This document shows positions 29,380 to 38,711 of a stretch of DNA of 64,000 bases, one piece after another. Below the pieces are notes generated by a model. It made no database searches, was not told where the DNA came from, and worked only from the letters and a program-made list of their open reading frames with translations. The translations under genes were made by a program, and so were the position numbers. The stretch covers positions 1 through 64,000 of the forward strand of contig NZ_AONQ01000011.1 in the NCBI RefSeq assembly GCF_000342045.1. Direction: 5' to 3'. This DNA comes from Paramagnetospirillum caucaseum (lineage in GTDB: Bacteria > Pseudomonadota > Alphaproteobacteria > Rhodospirillales > Magnetospirillaceae). Positions within the stretch are counted from its first letter, which is position 1, and the number at the start of each line of letters is the position of its first letter.

Positions 29380-29795
29380 GGTTTCCTCGTTGGTTCGGCT
29401 GACACGATCGGATGGGCAAGGCCACAAGGATGGTCAGGGGCGTTTAAATGACATTTACAAACATGCAACAATAAGTCATGCCTGACGACACAAACCGCCA
29501 GAGTAGACAATAGAGATAAACAAATAAGCTTGGCACTTTATGACAGATGAGATCAGCAATAACACTATAAGCACAATCACGTATAAAGCGTATTATCGGA
29601 CAAACCCTCAAACAAGAGTGCCAGCTATCACACTTTCATTGTCACTGAGGAGTCACAAAATACGATTGCGCGTATACGTTTTTGGAATACCCCGAACAAT
29701 AACAATTCCAATCCGGACGCGACTCATCGTCCCGCCCGGGCGCGGGCAGATCGCATAACGGCGGAAATAAGCGGAAAAGCCGGACGCCCGGCGGC
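29380..29795. other. AT-rich intergenic region, 416 bp
   Basis: This is the longest stretch without a supported gene. From about 29440 to 29720 the base composition drops to near 40% GC, unlike the rest of the window. It holds upstream sequence for the chemotaxis gene on its left. An open 72-codon plus-strand frame (29540-29758) lacks a ribosome site and any recognisable domain. I see no tRNA, clear hairpin or transposon remnant. It could be a regulatory or small-RNA region, or old foreign DNA. Confidence 0.5.
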
Positions 29796-30260
29796 CTACT
29801 GGCAGACCTTGTAGTCGTCGGTCACCTGATTGCGCACCACCTTGGACAGCTTGCTGAAGGCGGCGAAGCCGCGCTTCTCGATGGTCTGCAGCAGGTCGTC
29901 GATATTGGCGCAGAACCCCTCGGTCAGCGAGATGTTGCGGGCATAGGTGACCAGTCTGCCGTCGGCATAGTTGATCTGGTACTTCCAGTCGTCGGGAAAC
30001 TCCCGCGACCAGGCCTTCTGGCGTTTGCCCACCGAGGAGCGGAACTTGGCGCCGTTGGCGCCCTCGATCTTCTGCCAGCGGTCGCGGGCGCCGGGCAGCA
30101 GCCGCTCGTTGCAGCGATTGGCGGCCTCGCGCAGGAAGATGCCCTGGCGCACCTCCTGCTCCGCCTTGATCTCGGCCTGGGAGAAGCACTTCTTGGGCTT
30201 GGCCGCCAGGGTGGCGGCCGGGCTCAGGAGGATGGCGAGGATGAGTGCGGCGCGGAGCAT
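29796..30260 (-). CDS. Small secreted protein with four Cys
   Basis: This is a 154-residue protein. The signal peptide (residues 1-19) ends TLA, followed by AKPKKC. Four Cys in the mature protein (KKCFS, NRCNE, GFCAN, KVCQ) suggest two disulfides. The rest is rich in Lys/Arg with helical character. Its start overlaps the end of msrQ by 37 bp, so it is probably cotranscribed with msrP-msrQ. I do not recognise a family, and a role with periplasmic methionine repair is only suggested by position. Confidence 0.6.
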   Translation of the reverse strand: MLRAALILAILLSPAATLAAKPKKCFSQAEIKAEQEVRQGIFLREAANRCNERLLPGARDRWQKIEGANGAKFRSSVGKRQKAWSREFPDDWKYQINYADGRLVTYARNISLTEGFCANIDDLLQTIEKRGFAAFSKLSKVVRNQVTDDYKVCQ

Positions 30261-30886
30261 GCGGCGGCCTTGCGGTTGTCTGGCGCCCCATTATGCCGCA
30301 GCCGCGCCCATGCCGCCACCCGCCAGCCGAGCAGCACGGCCAGAATGGCGGCATGGATGGCCGGTTCGGTGATGTCCTTCTTGACCATCATCCAGTGATG
30401 GGTGACGCCCAGCGGGGCGATGACGTAGACCAGCCGGTGCAGCGCCCGCCACCGCCGCCCCCCCAGGCGGCGTATCATGGCATCGGTGGAGGTGACGGCC
30501 AGGGGGATCAGCAGCAACACCGCCAACATGCCCAGCGTGATATAGCGGCGCTTGACGATCTCGCGCCCAATGGCGCCCCAGTCGAAGAACTGGTCGAGCC
30601 CCACATAGGAGCTGAAATGCAGCACCACATAGGCAAAGGCGAACAGGCCGAGCATGCGCCGCCAGCGGGCCGGAGCGTTCCAGCCGGTCAGCTGCCGGAG
30701 CGGCGTCACCGCCAGGGCGATCAGCAGGAAGCGCAGCGCCCAGTCGCCGAGAAAGCGGTTGGTCGCCTCGATGGGATTGGCCCCCAGCCCGCCGGTCGCC
30801 GCCCGGAAGACCAGCAGGCCCAGCGGAATCAGGCAGGCGGCGAACAGCAGCGGCTTGACCCAGGCCTGCCGCAGCAGCTTGTCCAT
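30224..30886 (-). CDS. msrQ: MsrQ, heme-containing membrane subunit of methionine sulfoxide reductase
   Basis: This 220-residue integral membrane protein of the ferric-reductase-like family has six helices, with heme-ligand His residues in VVLHFSSYVGL, WRALHRLVYV and THHWMMVKK. It passes electrons from the quinone pool or flavin to MsrP in the periplasm. The start ATG 30886 shares one base with the msrP stop (TGATG), so the two are translationally coupled. The last ~20 residues are polar and overlap the following small gene. Confidence 0.9.
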   Translation of the reverse strand: MDKLLRQAWVKPLLFAACLIPLGLLVFRAATGGLGANPIEATNRFLGDWALRFLLIALAVTPLRQLTGWNAPARWRRMLGLFAFAYVVLHFSSYVGLDQFFDWGAIGREIVKRRYITLGMLAVLLLIPLAVTSTDAMIRRLGGRRWRALHRLVYVIAPLGVTHHWMMVKKDITEPAIHAAILAVLLGWRVAAWARLRHNGAPDNRKAAACSAPHSSSPSS

Positions 30887-31812
30887 CAGTAGTTCACCGC
30901 CAGATCCATGCCGGCATAGAGCGAGGCCACCTGCTCGGCGTAGCCGTTGAAGGGCTGCGTCTTGCGCCGCAGGAACTCGCCGATGCGCCGCTCGCTGGCC
31001 TGGCTCCAGCGCGGATGATCCACCGCCGGATTGACGTTGGCGTAGAAACCGTATTCCCGGGGCGCCGCCTTCATCCAGGCGGTGCGGGACGGCGTTTCGC
31101 TGAAACGGATGCGGACGATGGACTTGATGGACTTGAAGCCGTACTTCCACGGCACCACCAGACGGATGGGCGCGCCGTTCTGGGGCAGCAGTTCCTCGCC
31201 GTAGAGGCCCACCGCCAGCAAGGTCAGCGGATGCATGGCCTCGTCCATGCGCAGGCCCTCCACATAGGGCCAGTCGATCACCCGCCCCCGCTGGCCGGGC
31301 AGGCGCTCGGGGTCGTGCAGGGTGGTGAACTCCACGTATTTGGCCCGCGAATTGGGCTCGAAGCGCTTCAGCACCTCGGCCAGGGGAACGCCCACCCAGG
31401 GGATCACCATGGACCACGCCTCGACACAGCGCAGGCGATAGATGCGCTCCTCCAGCTTGTGGGGATTGATCAGGTCCTCGTAGCCCAGGGTGCCGGGCCG
31501 GGCGCATTCGCCCTCGATGGCGACGCTCCACGGCTTGGGCTTGCCGAAATAGCTGGGCGCCAGCTGGGCCGGGTCGGCCTTGTCCACCCCCAGTTCGTAG
31601 AAGTTGTTGTAGGTGGTGACGTCCTTCCTGGGCGTCGGCGGCTCGTCGGTGGAGAACGGCCCCTTGACCGCGGGCAGCGCCGCCCCGGCTCCCGCCCCCG
31701 ACAACGCCAGGGCGCCCGCCGCCCCCAGGGCCAGGAAGCGCCGCCGGTCCAGCCACAACGCCTTGTCGGTCACCTCGGACTCGCGCGGCAAGCCTGCGGA
31801 CCTGATCAGCAT
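30886..31812 (-). CDS. msrP: MsrP, molybdopterin methionine sulfoxide reductase
   Basis: The product is 308 residues, exported by the Tat pathway: the signal has [12 protein letters not shown] followed by a hydrophobic run. The sulfite-oxidase fold is shown by [20 protein letters not shown], and the Cys in [13 protein letters not shown] ligates molybdenum. [18 protein letters not shown] is also typical. It reduces methionine sulfoxide in oxidised periplasmic proteins. ATG 31812 was chosen, preceded by GTGGAGTGAGG. It is the first gene of msrP-msrQ. Confidence 0.93.
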   Translation of the reverse strand: MLIRSAGLPRESEVTDKALWLDRRRFLALGAAGALALSGAGAGAALPAVKGPFSTDEPPTPRKDVTTYNNFYELGVDKADPAQLAPSYFGKPKPWSVAIEGECARPGTLGYEDLINPHKLEERIYRLRCVEAWSMVIPWVGVPLAEVLKRFEPNSRAKYVEFTTLHDPERLPGQRGRVIDWPYVEGLRMDEAMHPLTLLAVGLYGEELLPQNGAPIRLVVPWKYGFKSIKSIVRIRFSETPSRTAWMKAAPREYGFYANVNPAVDHPRWSQASERRIGEFLRRKTQPFNGYAEQVASLYAGMDLAVNY

Positions 31813-31877
31813 GTTCCTCACTCCACCAGTCTCATGATGACGGGTTCGCCGTCCAGCCATGGGAGGTTACATGGGGA

Positions 31878-32954
31878 TCAGGGTTTCGGTTTGGAACAGA
31901 CCCGCTTCACCGCCAGCCAATCGGCCTCGGACAGGGCGGGCAGACGGGGCGCCGCGCCGCGCCGCGCCTCGACCGCCGCGGCGCGGCGCCCCGCTTCGGG
32001 GTGGGTGCCCAGCCAGGCCAGCACCTGCCCCGGCCGCCCCTCCATGGTCTCCAGCCGGCGGAAGAAGCGGGCGAGCCCGTCCGAACCGATTCCCGCCATC
32101 TCCAGCAGGGCCAGGGCGCCCGAATCGGCGGCGCTCTCGTCCTCGCGGGAATAGGTGCCGGCCAGGACGGCGCCCACCCCGCCGGCCACCAGGCCCGAGG
32201 CGTCGCCGGTGATCATGGTGGCCAACACGCCGACCCCCAGCGCCCGGATCATGGCGGCGGTGACGTGCCGCTCGCCGATATGGGTGAGTTCGTGGGCCAG
32301 CACCCCGGCCAGTTCGTCCGGTCCCTCCGCCTTGGCGATCAGGCCGGAAAACAGGATGATCTCGCCCCCCGGCAGGGCCAGGGCGTTGACGTCGCGCGAC
32401 TGCAGGACGTGGATGTTCACATGGCGCCGGTCGGCGGGCAAAGGCTCGGCCAGCCGCCGGGCCAGGGCATCGAGCACCCGCATCCCGTCGCGCCCGTCGC
32501 ACGCCTTCATCTGGCCGGCCAGACCGCCGGCGATGGACTCCCCCCACTGGCGTTCCAGCCCGGCGGGAACCAGATGGGCGAGCAGCTTGGACACCGGCGC
32601 CAGGGCCAGCATCAGCCCGGCCAGCATCCCCGCCCCCAGCAGGCAGCCCAGGACCAGGGCAAGGCGGCGGCGGCTCGGCGGCTTGGCCGGTTGCGGCAAC
32701 ACCTCGCGGATCACATAGGCATCCTCGACCGCCAGCCGGGCATCGGGTTCCGAGGCGCAGCGCAGGCGCACGCCGCGCTTTTCCGGCCAGTCGCCGTCGG
32801 CCAGCAGATCCCCGGCCTTCCACACCGCGATGAGGAAGCCGTCCGACCCGCGGATTTCCAGGCCGGTGGCCAGGACGCGCACCACCACCTTGCGCGCCGC
32901 GGCGCTGCGTCCGTCGCTGAAACGTCCGGGGCGGTCGGCCTCGAGACCGTTCAA
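31878..32954 (-). CDS. M48-family membrane metalloprotease
   Basis: This is a 358-residue protein. Residues ~20-85 form an N-terminal beta-rich domain, followed by one membrane helix (~97-118). The protease domain has the zinc motif HELTH (221-225) and the third ligand in SREDESAADSGAL, as in Ste24/HtpX/BepA-like peptidases. It starts at TTG 32954, overlapping the DUF898 stop (TTGA), so it depends on translation of that gene. It may clear damaged membrane or envelope proteins. The tail ends RVCSKPKP. Confidence 0.85.
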   Translation of the reverse strand: MNGLEADRPGRFSDGRSAAARKVVVRVLATGLEIRGSDGFLIAVWKAGDLLADGDWPEKRGVRLRCASEPDARLAVEDAYVIREVLPQPAKPPSRRRLALVLGCLLGAGMLAGLMLALAPVSKLLAHLVPAGLERQWGESIAGGLAGQMKACDGRDGMRVLDALARRLAEPLPADRRHVNIHVLQSRDVNALALPGGEIILFSGLIAKAEGPDELAGVLAHELTHIGERHVTAAMIRALGVGVLATMITGDASGLVAGGVGAVLAGTYSREDESAADSGALALLEMAGIGSDGLARFFRRLETMEGRPGQVLAWLGTHPEAGRRAAAVEARRGAAPRLPALSEADWLAVKRVCSKPKP

Positions 32955-34027
32955 AACTCGCCAGCCCCATCGAACACCGCCGCCAGCCCCTCGCCGGTCT
33001 TGGGTCCCGAATCGTCCGAACGGTGGACGGCGGCGAAGTCGGGCTCGCCCTCCACCCCGATGACCGCGCAGGCATAGCGGAAGGTGCGCAACGACGCCCA
33101 GGGACGCAGTATCCCCAGGCTGAACAGGGTCAGCAGCAGATTGCCGGCCACCAGCCGCATCAGCCGCCACGCCCCGGTATCGGCCGAGAACCGGCTGCCC
33201 TCGAACTCGATTCCGGCGGCGAGATTGCGGTAGAAGCCGGCCCGGTACCACGCCCAGGGCAGGACCAGGGTCACGGCGGCCACCAAGAGCAGAAGCAGGG
33301 TGAACACCATTCCGGCGACCGCCTCGCCGTATTCCTCCTGCTCGACCGCCATCTCCATGGCGCCGACCAGGATCACCGCCGCCGCCGTGAAGACCAGCCC
33401 GCTGATCCACACCAGGGCAAAGCGGCCATAAAGGCCCGAGGCGGTGGCGTCGCACCGCAGAGGGCGATCGCCGAAGGTGGTGTTGCCGAAGCGGTAGCGG
33501 GCCAGCCACATCTCGCCCCACGGCCAGGCCCAGCCCAGGCTGAGCGGCACGGCGAGCCACACCGCCAGGGAACGCAGGGCGTAACCCCACCCCGAGCCGG
33601 TCTGGCCACCCCGGATGCCGCGCCAGCGGGTGCGCGACATCTGGTAGCGCCGCGCCCGGTACAGCCCCACCGCCACCAGCAGCACGGTCAGCAGGTAGAG
33701 CAGCGAGATCGCCAGCCCGCCCAGGGGATTGCCGGTGGTGACCAGCACCTGGGCCCAGCCGAAACCGGCGGCCAGCGGCAGGTAGATGAGGAACAGGACG
33801 ATCAGGAAGCCGGTGAACAGCTCCTTGCCGGTGCCGGTGTATTCCACCGGATCGCTCCAGGCGGTGGTGCCGCCCCACAGCAGGCGGCGTACCCGGGTCT
33901 TGCCCCAGAACCGGTAGAGCGACAGGGTCAGGATCGACAGCAGCAGATTGACCAGGGCCAGCCTGATCATGCCCCCCGTACCGCCGGAATGGGCGAAGGG
34001 GCGCTGCGGGGCTGTGACTTCACTCAT
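32951..34027 (-). CDS. DUF898 (YjgN-like) membrane protein
   Basis: The product is 358 residues with six or more membrane helices. It has two related halves, each beginning with a helix followed by basic, aromatic motifs (LYRFWGKTRVRRLLWGGT and YRARRYQMSRTRWRGIR; WYRAGFYRNLAAGIEFEG and LRPWASLRTFRYACAV). These are hallmarks of DUF898 proteins. Its function is not known. It is coupled to the M48 protease through a 4-base overlap, a common pairing that suggests a joint quality-control role. Confidence 0.85.
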   Translation of the reverse strand: MSEVTAPQRPFAHSGGTGGMIRLALVNLLLSILTLSLYRFWGKTRVRRLLWGGTTAWSDPVEYTGTGKELFTGFLIVLFLIYLPLAAGFGWAQVLVTTGNPLGGLAISLLYLLTVLLVAVGLYRARRYQMSRTRWRGIRGGQTGSGWGYALRSLAVWLAVPLSLGWAWPWGEMWLARYRFGNTTFGDRPLRCDATASGLYGRFALVWISGLVFTAAAVILVGAMEMAVEQEEYGEAVAGMVFTLLLLLVAAVTLVLPWAWYRAGFYRNLAAGIEFEGSRFSADTGAWRLMRLVAGNLLLTLFSLGILRPWASLRTFRYACAVIGVEGEPDFAAVHRSDDSGPKTGEGLAAVFDGAGEF

Positions 34028-34083
34028 GGCAATCTCCCGGCCGGATCACCGCAAGGTAACCCGGCGGGGGACGCAATGAAACC

Positions 34084-35766
34084 TCAGCTGGCGCGAATCT
34101 TGTCGATGAATCCCTTGACCTCGCGGCCCAGCGCGTCGGACTGCGACGAGAGTTCCCGGGATTCCACCAGGACCTCCTCGGAAGTGTCGCCGGCCTGACG
34201 GGCGGCGGCATTAACGCCGGCGATGTTCTGGGCCACCGCCTCGGTGCCCTGGGCGGCCTGCTCGACGTTGCGGGCGATCTCGGCGGTGGCGGCCTGCTGC
34301 TCCTGCACCGCCGAGGCGATGGACGAGGTGACCTGCGACAATTCGCTGATGGTCGACAGGATGTCCCGGATGGCGTCCACCGCCTGCCCCGTCGCGCCTT
34401 GCACCTCGCCGATCTGGTTGGAGATCTCCTCGGTGGCCTTGGCGGTCTGGTTGGCGAGGTTCTTGACCTCGTTGGCCACCACGGCGAAGCCCTTGCCGGC
34501 GTCGCCGGCCCGCGCCGCCTCGATGGTGGCGTTGAGCGCCAGCAGGTTGGTCTGGGCGGCGATGTCGTTGATCAGGCTGACCACGTCGCCGATCCGGCTG
34601 GCCGCCGAGGCCAGGCTCTGGACGATGGCGCCGGTCTGCTCGGCCTTGGAGACCGCGTGGTTGGTGGTGGTGGACGAGGTGTCCACCTGGCGGGCGATCT
34701 CGGCGATGGAGGCCGACAGCTCCTCGGCGGCCGAGGCCACCGTCTGGACATTGGACGAGGCGTGCTCGGCCGCGTCGGCCGCCGCGCCCGCCTGGCGCGA
34801 CGCCTGCTCCGCCGCCGCCGACATGGAGGACGCGGTGCTGCTCATCTTGGTGGCCGCCCCGGCCACGTGATCGACCACCGCCTTGACGTGGCCCTCGAAC
34901 TCGCTGGCCAGGGTGTTCATGGCGGAGCGGCGCTCGGCCTCGGCCTTGGTCTTGGCCGCCGCCTGCTCGGCCTCCAGGCGCTTGACCGCCAGACCGTTCT
35001 CCTTGAACACCTCGACGGTGCGGGCCATGTCGCCGACCTCGTCGGCCCGCTGGCGGGCGGGAACCTCGATGCCGTAATCGCCACCGGCCATGCGTTCCAT
35101 CACGGCGCGCAAGCCGCCCAGCGGCCCGGTGATGCTCCGGGTGATCAGCAGGGCGATGCCGCCCAGCAGCACGGTCAGCACCGCGATGGAAACCATCATG
35201 GTGGTCCTCGCCGACTGGTGTTCGGCCTTGGCGGTGTCCGACAGGGCCTGCGCCTTGGTCTTGGAGAATACGACAATCTCCTCGAACAATTCGGCGATCA
35301 GCTTGACCTGGGCGGCGCCCTCGGTCCTGGTGATGGCGGCGGCCTCGGGCTTTTGCCCGGCCCGCATGTGGACGAACACCCGCTCGCGGATGGGCCGCCA
35401 ATCCTCGACGGCCTTGCGCAACGCCGTCATCCTGGCCTTATCGCCCAGGAAACGCGGCGCCGCGATATCCAGATGCTCCAGGACTTCCTTTTCCGAGCCG
35501 TTGACCGCCACGATGGCCGCGTCCATCTGGGCGGCGTCCTGGGACAGGGCGACATCCTTCATGCTGCGATGCATGGCGATGAGGTCGCTCTTGGCCTCCA
35601 GCAGGTTCATGGTCACCGTATAGGGATGGTCGTACATCTTGGTGGTCAGATCGGCGACGCCGTCGATGACGCCCAGGGACCGCCAGCCCAGGCCGCCGAT
35701 CAGAAGGAGAATCAAGGCAAAAGCCACATACAGACGGCTGCCGATCTTCATATTGCTCAGCGACAT
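34084..35766 (-). CDS. Methyl-accepting chemotaxis protein with four-helix-bundle sensor
   Basis: The product is 560 residues. A membrane helix (~10-30), a ~155-residue periplasmic four-helix bundle sensor ([20 protein letters not shown]), a second helix (~190-212), HAMP ([20 protein letters not shown]) and the signalling domain are present. The signalling tip reads [20 protein letters not shown]. It has no CheR tether at the end (FIDKIRAS). It probably senses small molecules at the inner membrane and signals to CheA. It is a single gene between DUF898 and the divergent acuI. Confidence 0.92.
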   Translation of the reverse strand: MSLSNMKIGSRLYVAFALILLLIGGLGWRSLGVIDGVADLTTKMYDHPYTVTMNLLEAKSDLIAMHRSMKDVALSQDAAQMDAAIVAVNGSEKEVLEHLDIAAPRFLGDKARMTALRKAVEDWRPIRERVFVHMRAGQKPEAAAITRTEGAAQVKLIAELFEEIVVFSKTKAQALSDTAKAEHQSARTTMMVSIAVLTVLLGGIALLITRSITGPLGGLRAVMERMAGGDYGIEVPARQRADEVGDMARTVEVFKENGLAVKRLEAEQAAAKTKAEAERRSAMNTLASEFEGHVKAVVDHVAGAATKMSSTASSMSAAAEQASRQAGAAADAAEHASSNVQTVASAAEELSASIAEIARQVDTSSTTTNHAVSKAEQTGAIVQSLASAASRIGDVVSLINDIAAQTNLLALNATIEAARAGDAGKGFAVVANEVKNLANQTAKATEEISNQIGEVQGATGQAVDAIRDILSTISELSQVTSSIASAVQEQQAATAEIARNVEQAAQGTEAVAQNIAGVNAAARQAGDTSEEVLVESRELSSQSDALGREVKGFIDKIRAS

Positions 35767-35921
35767 GACTCACCTTCCCCGAAAGGGACCATTGGGATAG
35801 GGAACCTAGCCTTCAATCTTAACCTTTGTATATAGTGGTTTTCCGCAGTCGACGCGGCACGGTGCGGGATGGCGCGGCGCCTGCTACACTGGCCGGCAGA
35901 TTTTTATCCGTCCAGGAGGCC

Positions 35922-36920
35922 ATGGTGAGCGACTTTCCCGCCCTGATGCTTGACGAAACCGACGGCAAGGTAACCGCCTCCATCCGCAGGCTGGCCGAAT
36001 CCGACCTCCCCGAGGGCGAGGTGCTGGTCAAGGTCGACTACAGCACCCTCAACTACAAGGACGGCATGATCCTCAACGGATTGGGCCGGCTGGTGCGCAA
36101 GTACCCGCACATTCCCGGCGTGGATTTCGCCGGCACCGTCGAAGCCTCGTCCTCGCCCGAGTTCAAGCCCGGCGACAAGGTGATCCTCACCGGCTGGCGG
36201 GTGGGCGAGACCCATTGGGGCGGCTATGGCGCCAAGGCCCGCGTCAAGGCCGAGTGGCTGGTTCCCCTGCCCGCCGGGCTGACTACCCGGCAGGCCATGG
36301 CGGTGGGCACCGCCGGCTTCACCGCCATGCTGGCGGTGATGGCGCTGGAGGATCACGGGCTGCGGACCACCGACGAGGGCGAGGTGCTGGTCACCGGCGC
36401 CGCCGGCGGTCTGGGCAGCGTCGCCGTGCTGCTTCTCTCCAGGCTCGGCTATCGCGTGGCCGCCTCGACGGGACGGGAAAGCCTGGGCGAGTATCTGCGC
36501 TCGCTGGGCGCCGCCTCCATCGTCGACCGCGCCGAGGTCGGCGCGCCGCCGGCCAAGCCGCTGCTGTCCGAGCGTTGGGCGGCGGCGGTGGATTCCGTCG
36601 GCGGGGCCACGCTGGCCAACACCGTCGCCAGCTTGCGCATGCGCGGCGCCGTGGCGTCGTGCGGCAATGCCGGCGGCATCGAGTTCAGCCTGACCGTGCT
36701 GCCCTTCCTGCTGCGCGGCGCCAGCATCCTGGGCATCGATTCGGTGATGTGTCCCAAGCCCAAGCGCATGGTCGCCTGGAAGCGCCTGGCCGAACTGCTG
36801 CCGCTGGACAAGCTCGATCAGCTCACCACCGAAATCCGTCTGGTGGATCTGCCCGAGATGGGCGCCAGGATCCTCAAGGGGGACGTCAAGGGCCGGGTGG
36901 TGGTGGACCCTAACCGGTGA
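35922..36920 (+). CDS. acuI: Acrylyl-CoA reductase (NADPH), MDR family
   Basis: This is a 332-residue medium-chain reductase of the YhdH/AcuI group. The N-terminal GroES-like part has VDYSTLNYKDGMILNGLG and PHIPGVDFAGTV; the NADPH fold has VTGAAGGLGSVAVLL. No zinc-binding Cys set is present, as expected. It reduces acryloyl-CoA to propionyl-CoA. AGGAGG lies at 35914-35919, which fits GTG 35925 (5-base spacing) slightly better than ATG 35922. It converges with the BASS gene, overlapping by 11 bp. Confidence 0.88.
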   Translation: MVSDFPALMLDETDGKVTASIRRLAESDLPEGEVLVKVDYSTLNYKDGMILNGLGRLVRKYPHIPGVDFAGTVEASSSPEFKPGDKVILTGWRVGETHWGGYGAKARVKAEWLVPLPAGLTTRQAMAVGTAGFTAMLAVMALEDHGLRTTDEGEVLVTGAAGGLGSVAVLLLSRLGYRVAASTGRESLGEYLRSLGAASIVDRAEVGAPPAKPLLSERWAAAVDSVGGATLANTVASLRMRGAVASCGNAGGIEFSLTVLPFLLRGASILGIDSVMCPKPKRMVAWKRLAELLPLDKLDQLTTEIRLVDLPEMGARILKGDVKGRVVVDPNR

Positions 36921-37767
36921 CCACCCGCCGCCGCTTCACCGCCCAGATGAAGGCCAAAGCGGTGAGGTTCATGACGAAGGCGTAGACGATGCTGGGCACC
37001 ATCATGGCAGGGTTGCCCAGCAGCGTCACCGCCACGAAGATGCCCAGCGCCCCGTTCTGCAACCCGTTCTCCATCACCACGGCGATGCGGTCGGCCAGTT
37101 CCAGCCGGGCAAGGGCGCCCAGCATCCAGGCGCCGGTCATGGCCGCCAGATTGAGGGCCAGGGCGGCGGGCACCACGTCGTGCACATGGTCGATCAGCGC
37201 CTGGCGCTGGCTGACGAAGGCGCCGACCACGATCAGGGCGAACAGCAGGGTGGCCACCGGCCGGGCGACCCGGCCCAGGCGCGCGGCCGCCCGCGGCCAC
37301 AGCCGCTGGATGCCCAGCCCCAGGGCCAGCGGCACCGTATCCACCAGGAAGATGCCCAGCGTCATCTTGGCCACCGGAATCTCCACCGACCGGTCATAGC
37401 CGGCGAACAGGGCGAGGCCGACATTGACCAGCAGCGGTACCGTCAGCGTGGCGGCCAGCGAGGTCAGCGCGGTGATGGTGGCGGCCAGGGCGATGCGCCC
37501 GCCGGCGTGATGGGTCAGCAGGGCCGAGGTCACCCCCGCCGGGCAGGCGGCCAGCAGGATCATGCCCACCGCGAAATCGGGCTCGGGCTTCCAGGCCAGC
37601 ACCAGGGCCAGTCCCAGGGCGGGCAGCAGGACCAGCTTGGCCGCCAGCCCCACCGCCATGGCCCGGGGATGGCCGAACACCGTCTTGAAGTCGCGCCCGT
37701 CCATGGTCAGGCCCATGGCGAACATGATGAAGGCGAGCGCCAGCGGCAGGGCGGCCTGGGTGATCAC
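36910..37767 (-). CDS. BASS-family (bile acid:sodium symporter-like) transporter
   Basis: This 285-residue membrane protein has about nine to ten helices. The two family signatures are AACPAGVTSALLTHHAGG and VVMENGLQNGALGIFVAVT, which line the sodium/substrate crossing. It starts at GTG 37767, overlapping the menA stop (GTGA). Substrates of bacterial members are small organic acids; the actual one is unknown. It is the last gene of the nos-ubiE-menA run. Confidence 0.87.
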   Translation of the reverse strand: MITQAALPLALAFIMFAMGLTMDGRDFKTVFGHPRAMAVGLAAKLVLLPALGLALVLAWKPEPDFAVGMILLAACPAGVTSALLTHHAGGRIALAATITALTSLAATLTVPLLVNVGLALFAGYDRSVEIPVAKMTLGIFLVDTVPLALGLGIQRLWPRAAARLGRVARPVATLLFALIVVGAFVSQRQALIDHVHDVVPAALALNLAAMTGAWMLGALARLELADRIAVVMENGLQNGALGIFVAVTLLGNPAMMVPSIVYAFVMNLTALAFIWAVKRRRVVTG

Positions 37768-38711
37768 AGCATCACCCCCAGGGACACCAGCGCCGCCAGC
37801 ACCAGCTGGAAGCGCGCCGTCGAGGCCAGGATGGCATTGAAGGCCGCCCCCCTGGCCCGGGTGGCGAAACGCAGAATCAGCCACAGGGCCAGGGGCAGCG
37901 CCCCCAGGCACAGCCAGCCGCCCTTCGGCCCCAGCGGCGAGGCCAGCACGGCGATGGGCAGCAGCAGCAGCAGGCCGTAGGCCGCCTTGGACGCCTCGAC
38001 CCCCATGCGGATGGCCAGGGTGCGGCGCCCGGCCAGACGGTCGGGCTCCATGTCGCGGTAATTGTTGGCCAGCAGCACCGCCGCCGCTACCGCCCCCATG
38101 GCGAGACCGGCCATGATCGACTGACCGGTCAGGGACAGGGTCTGCAGGTAATAGGTCCCGCCCACCGCACCGATGCCGAAGAAGGCGATGACGAAGGCTT
38201 CGCCGGTGGGGGTATAGGCGATGGGTCGCGGGCCGCCGGAATAGGCCCAGCCGGCCAGCAGCGAGGCCAGCCCCAGAACGGCGATGGGCCAGCCGCCCAG
38301 CCAGACGAGATAGAGACCGACCAGGGCGGCCAGGGCGAAGCAGGCCAGGGCGGCGCGCTTGACCCGCTCGGGCGTCGCCCAGCCGAGCGCGGTGACGCGC
38401 GGCGGCCCCTGGCGCAGCGGCTGGTCGCCGCCCCGCAGCGCGTCGCCCACGTCGTTGTAGAGATTGGTGCCGGCCTGGATGGCCAGGGCGCCGAGCAGCG
38501 AGGCGGCGAAGGGGCGCGGATCGAGGCCGCCGGTATCGGCGAACGCCAGGGCGCTGCCGGTCATCACCGGGGCCACGGAAATGGTCAGCGTCTTGGGCCG
38601 GATGGCCAGCAGCCACAGCCGCCAGCCGTCCGGCGGCTGGTCGGCGCGGCTGGAATGCTGCCCATCGATGACCAGCGACGGCTTTTCGGGCTGGCCGGAA
38701 TCGAGCTTCAT
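37764..38711 (-). CDS. menA: 1,4-dihydroxy-2-naphthoate polyprenyltransferase
   Basis: This is a 315-residue UbiA-superfamily membrane protein. MenA-type features are WLLAIRPKTLTISVAPVMTG, the first Asp motif GTNLYNDVGDALRGGD, the YSGGPRPIAYTPTGE loop and the second Asp motif NNYRDMEPDRLAGRRTLA. It attaches the isoprenoid chain to form demethylmenaquinone in the inner membrane. Translation is coupled to ubiE by ATGA. Its place directly after nosY and ubiE links menaquinone synthesis to N2O respiration. Confidence 0.88.
   Translation of the reverse strand: MKLDSGQPEKPSLVIDGQHSSRADQPPDGWRLWLLAIRPKTLTISVAPVMTGSALAFADTGGLDPRPFAASLLGALAIQAGTNLYNDVGDALRGGDQPLRQGPPRVTALGWATPERVKRAALACFALAALVGLYLVWLGGWPIAVLGLASLLAGWAYSGGPRPIAYTPTGEAFVIAFFGIGAVGGTYYLQTLSLTGQSIMAGLAMGAVAAAVLLANNYRDMEPDRLAGRRTLAIRMGVEASKAAYGLLLLLPIAVLASPLGPKGGWLCLGALPLALWLILRFATRARGAAFNAILASTARFQLVLAALVSLGVML

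Noticed and set aside
29540-29758. 72-codon plus-strand frame in the AT-rich intergenic patch
   Set aside because: It has no ribosome site, no signal or domain, and composition like random AT-rich sequence; it cannot be supported as a gene.
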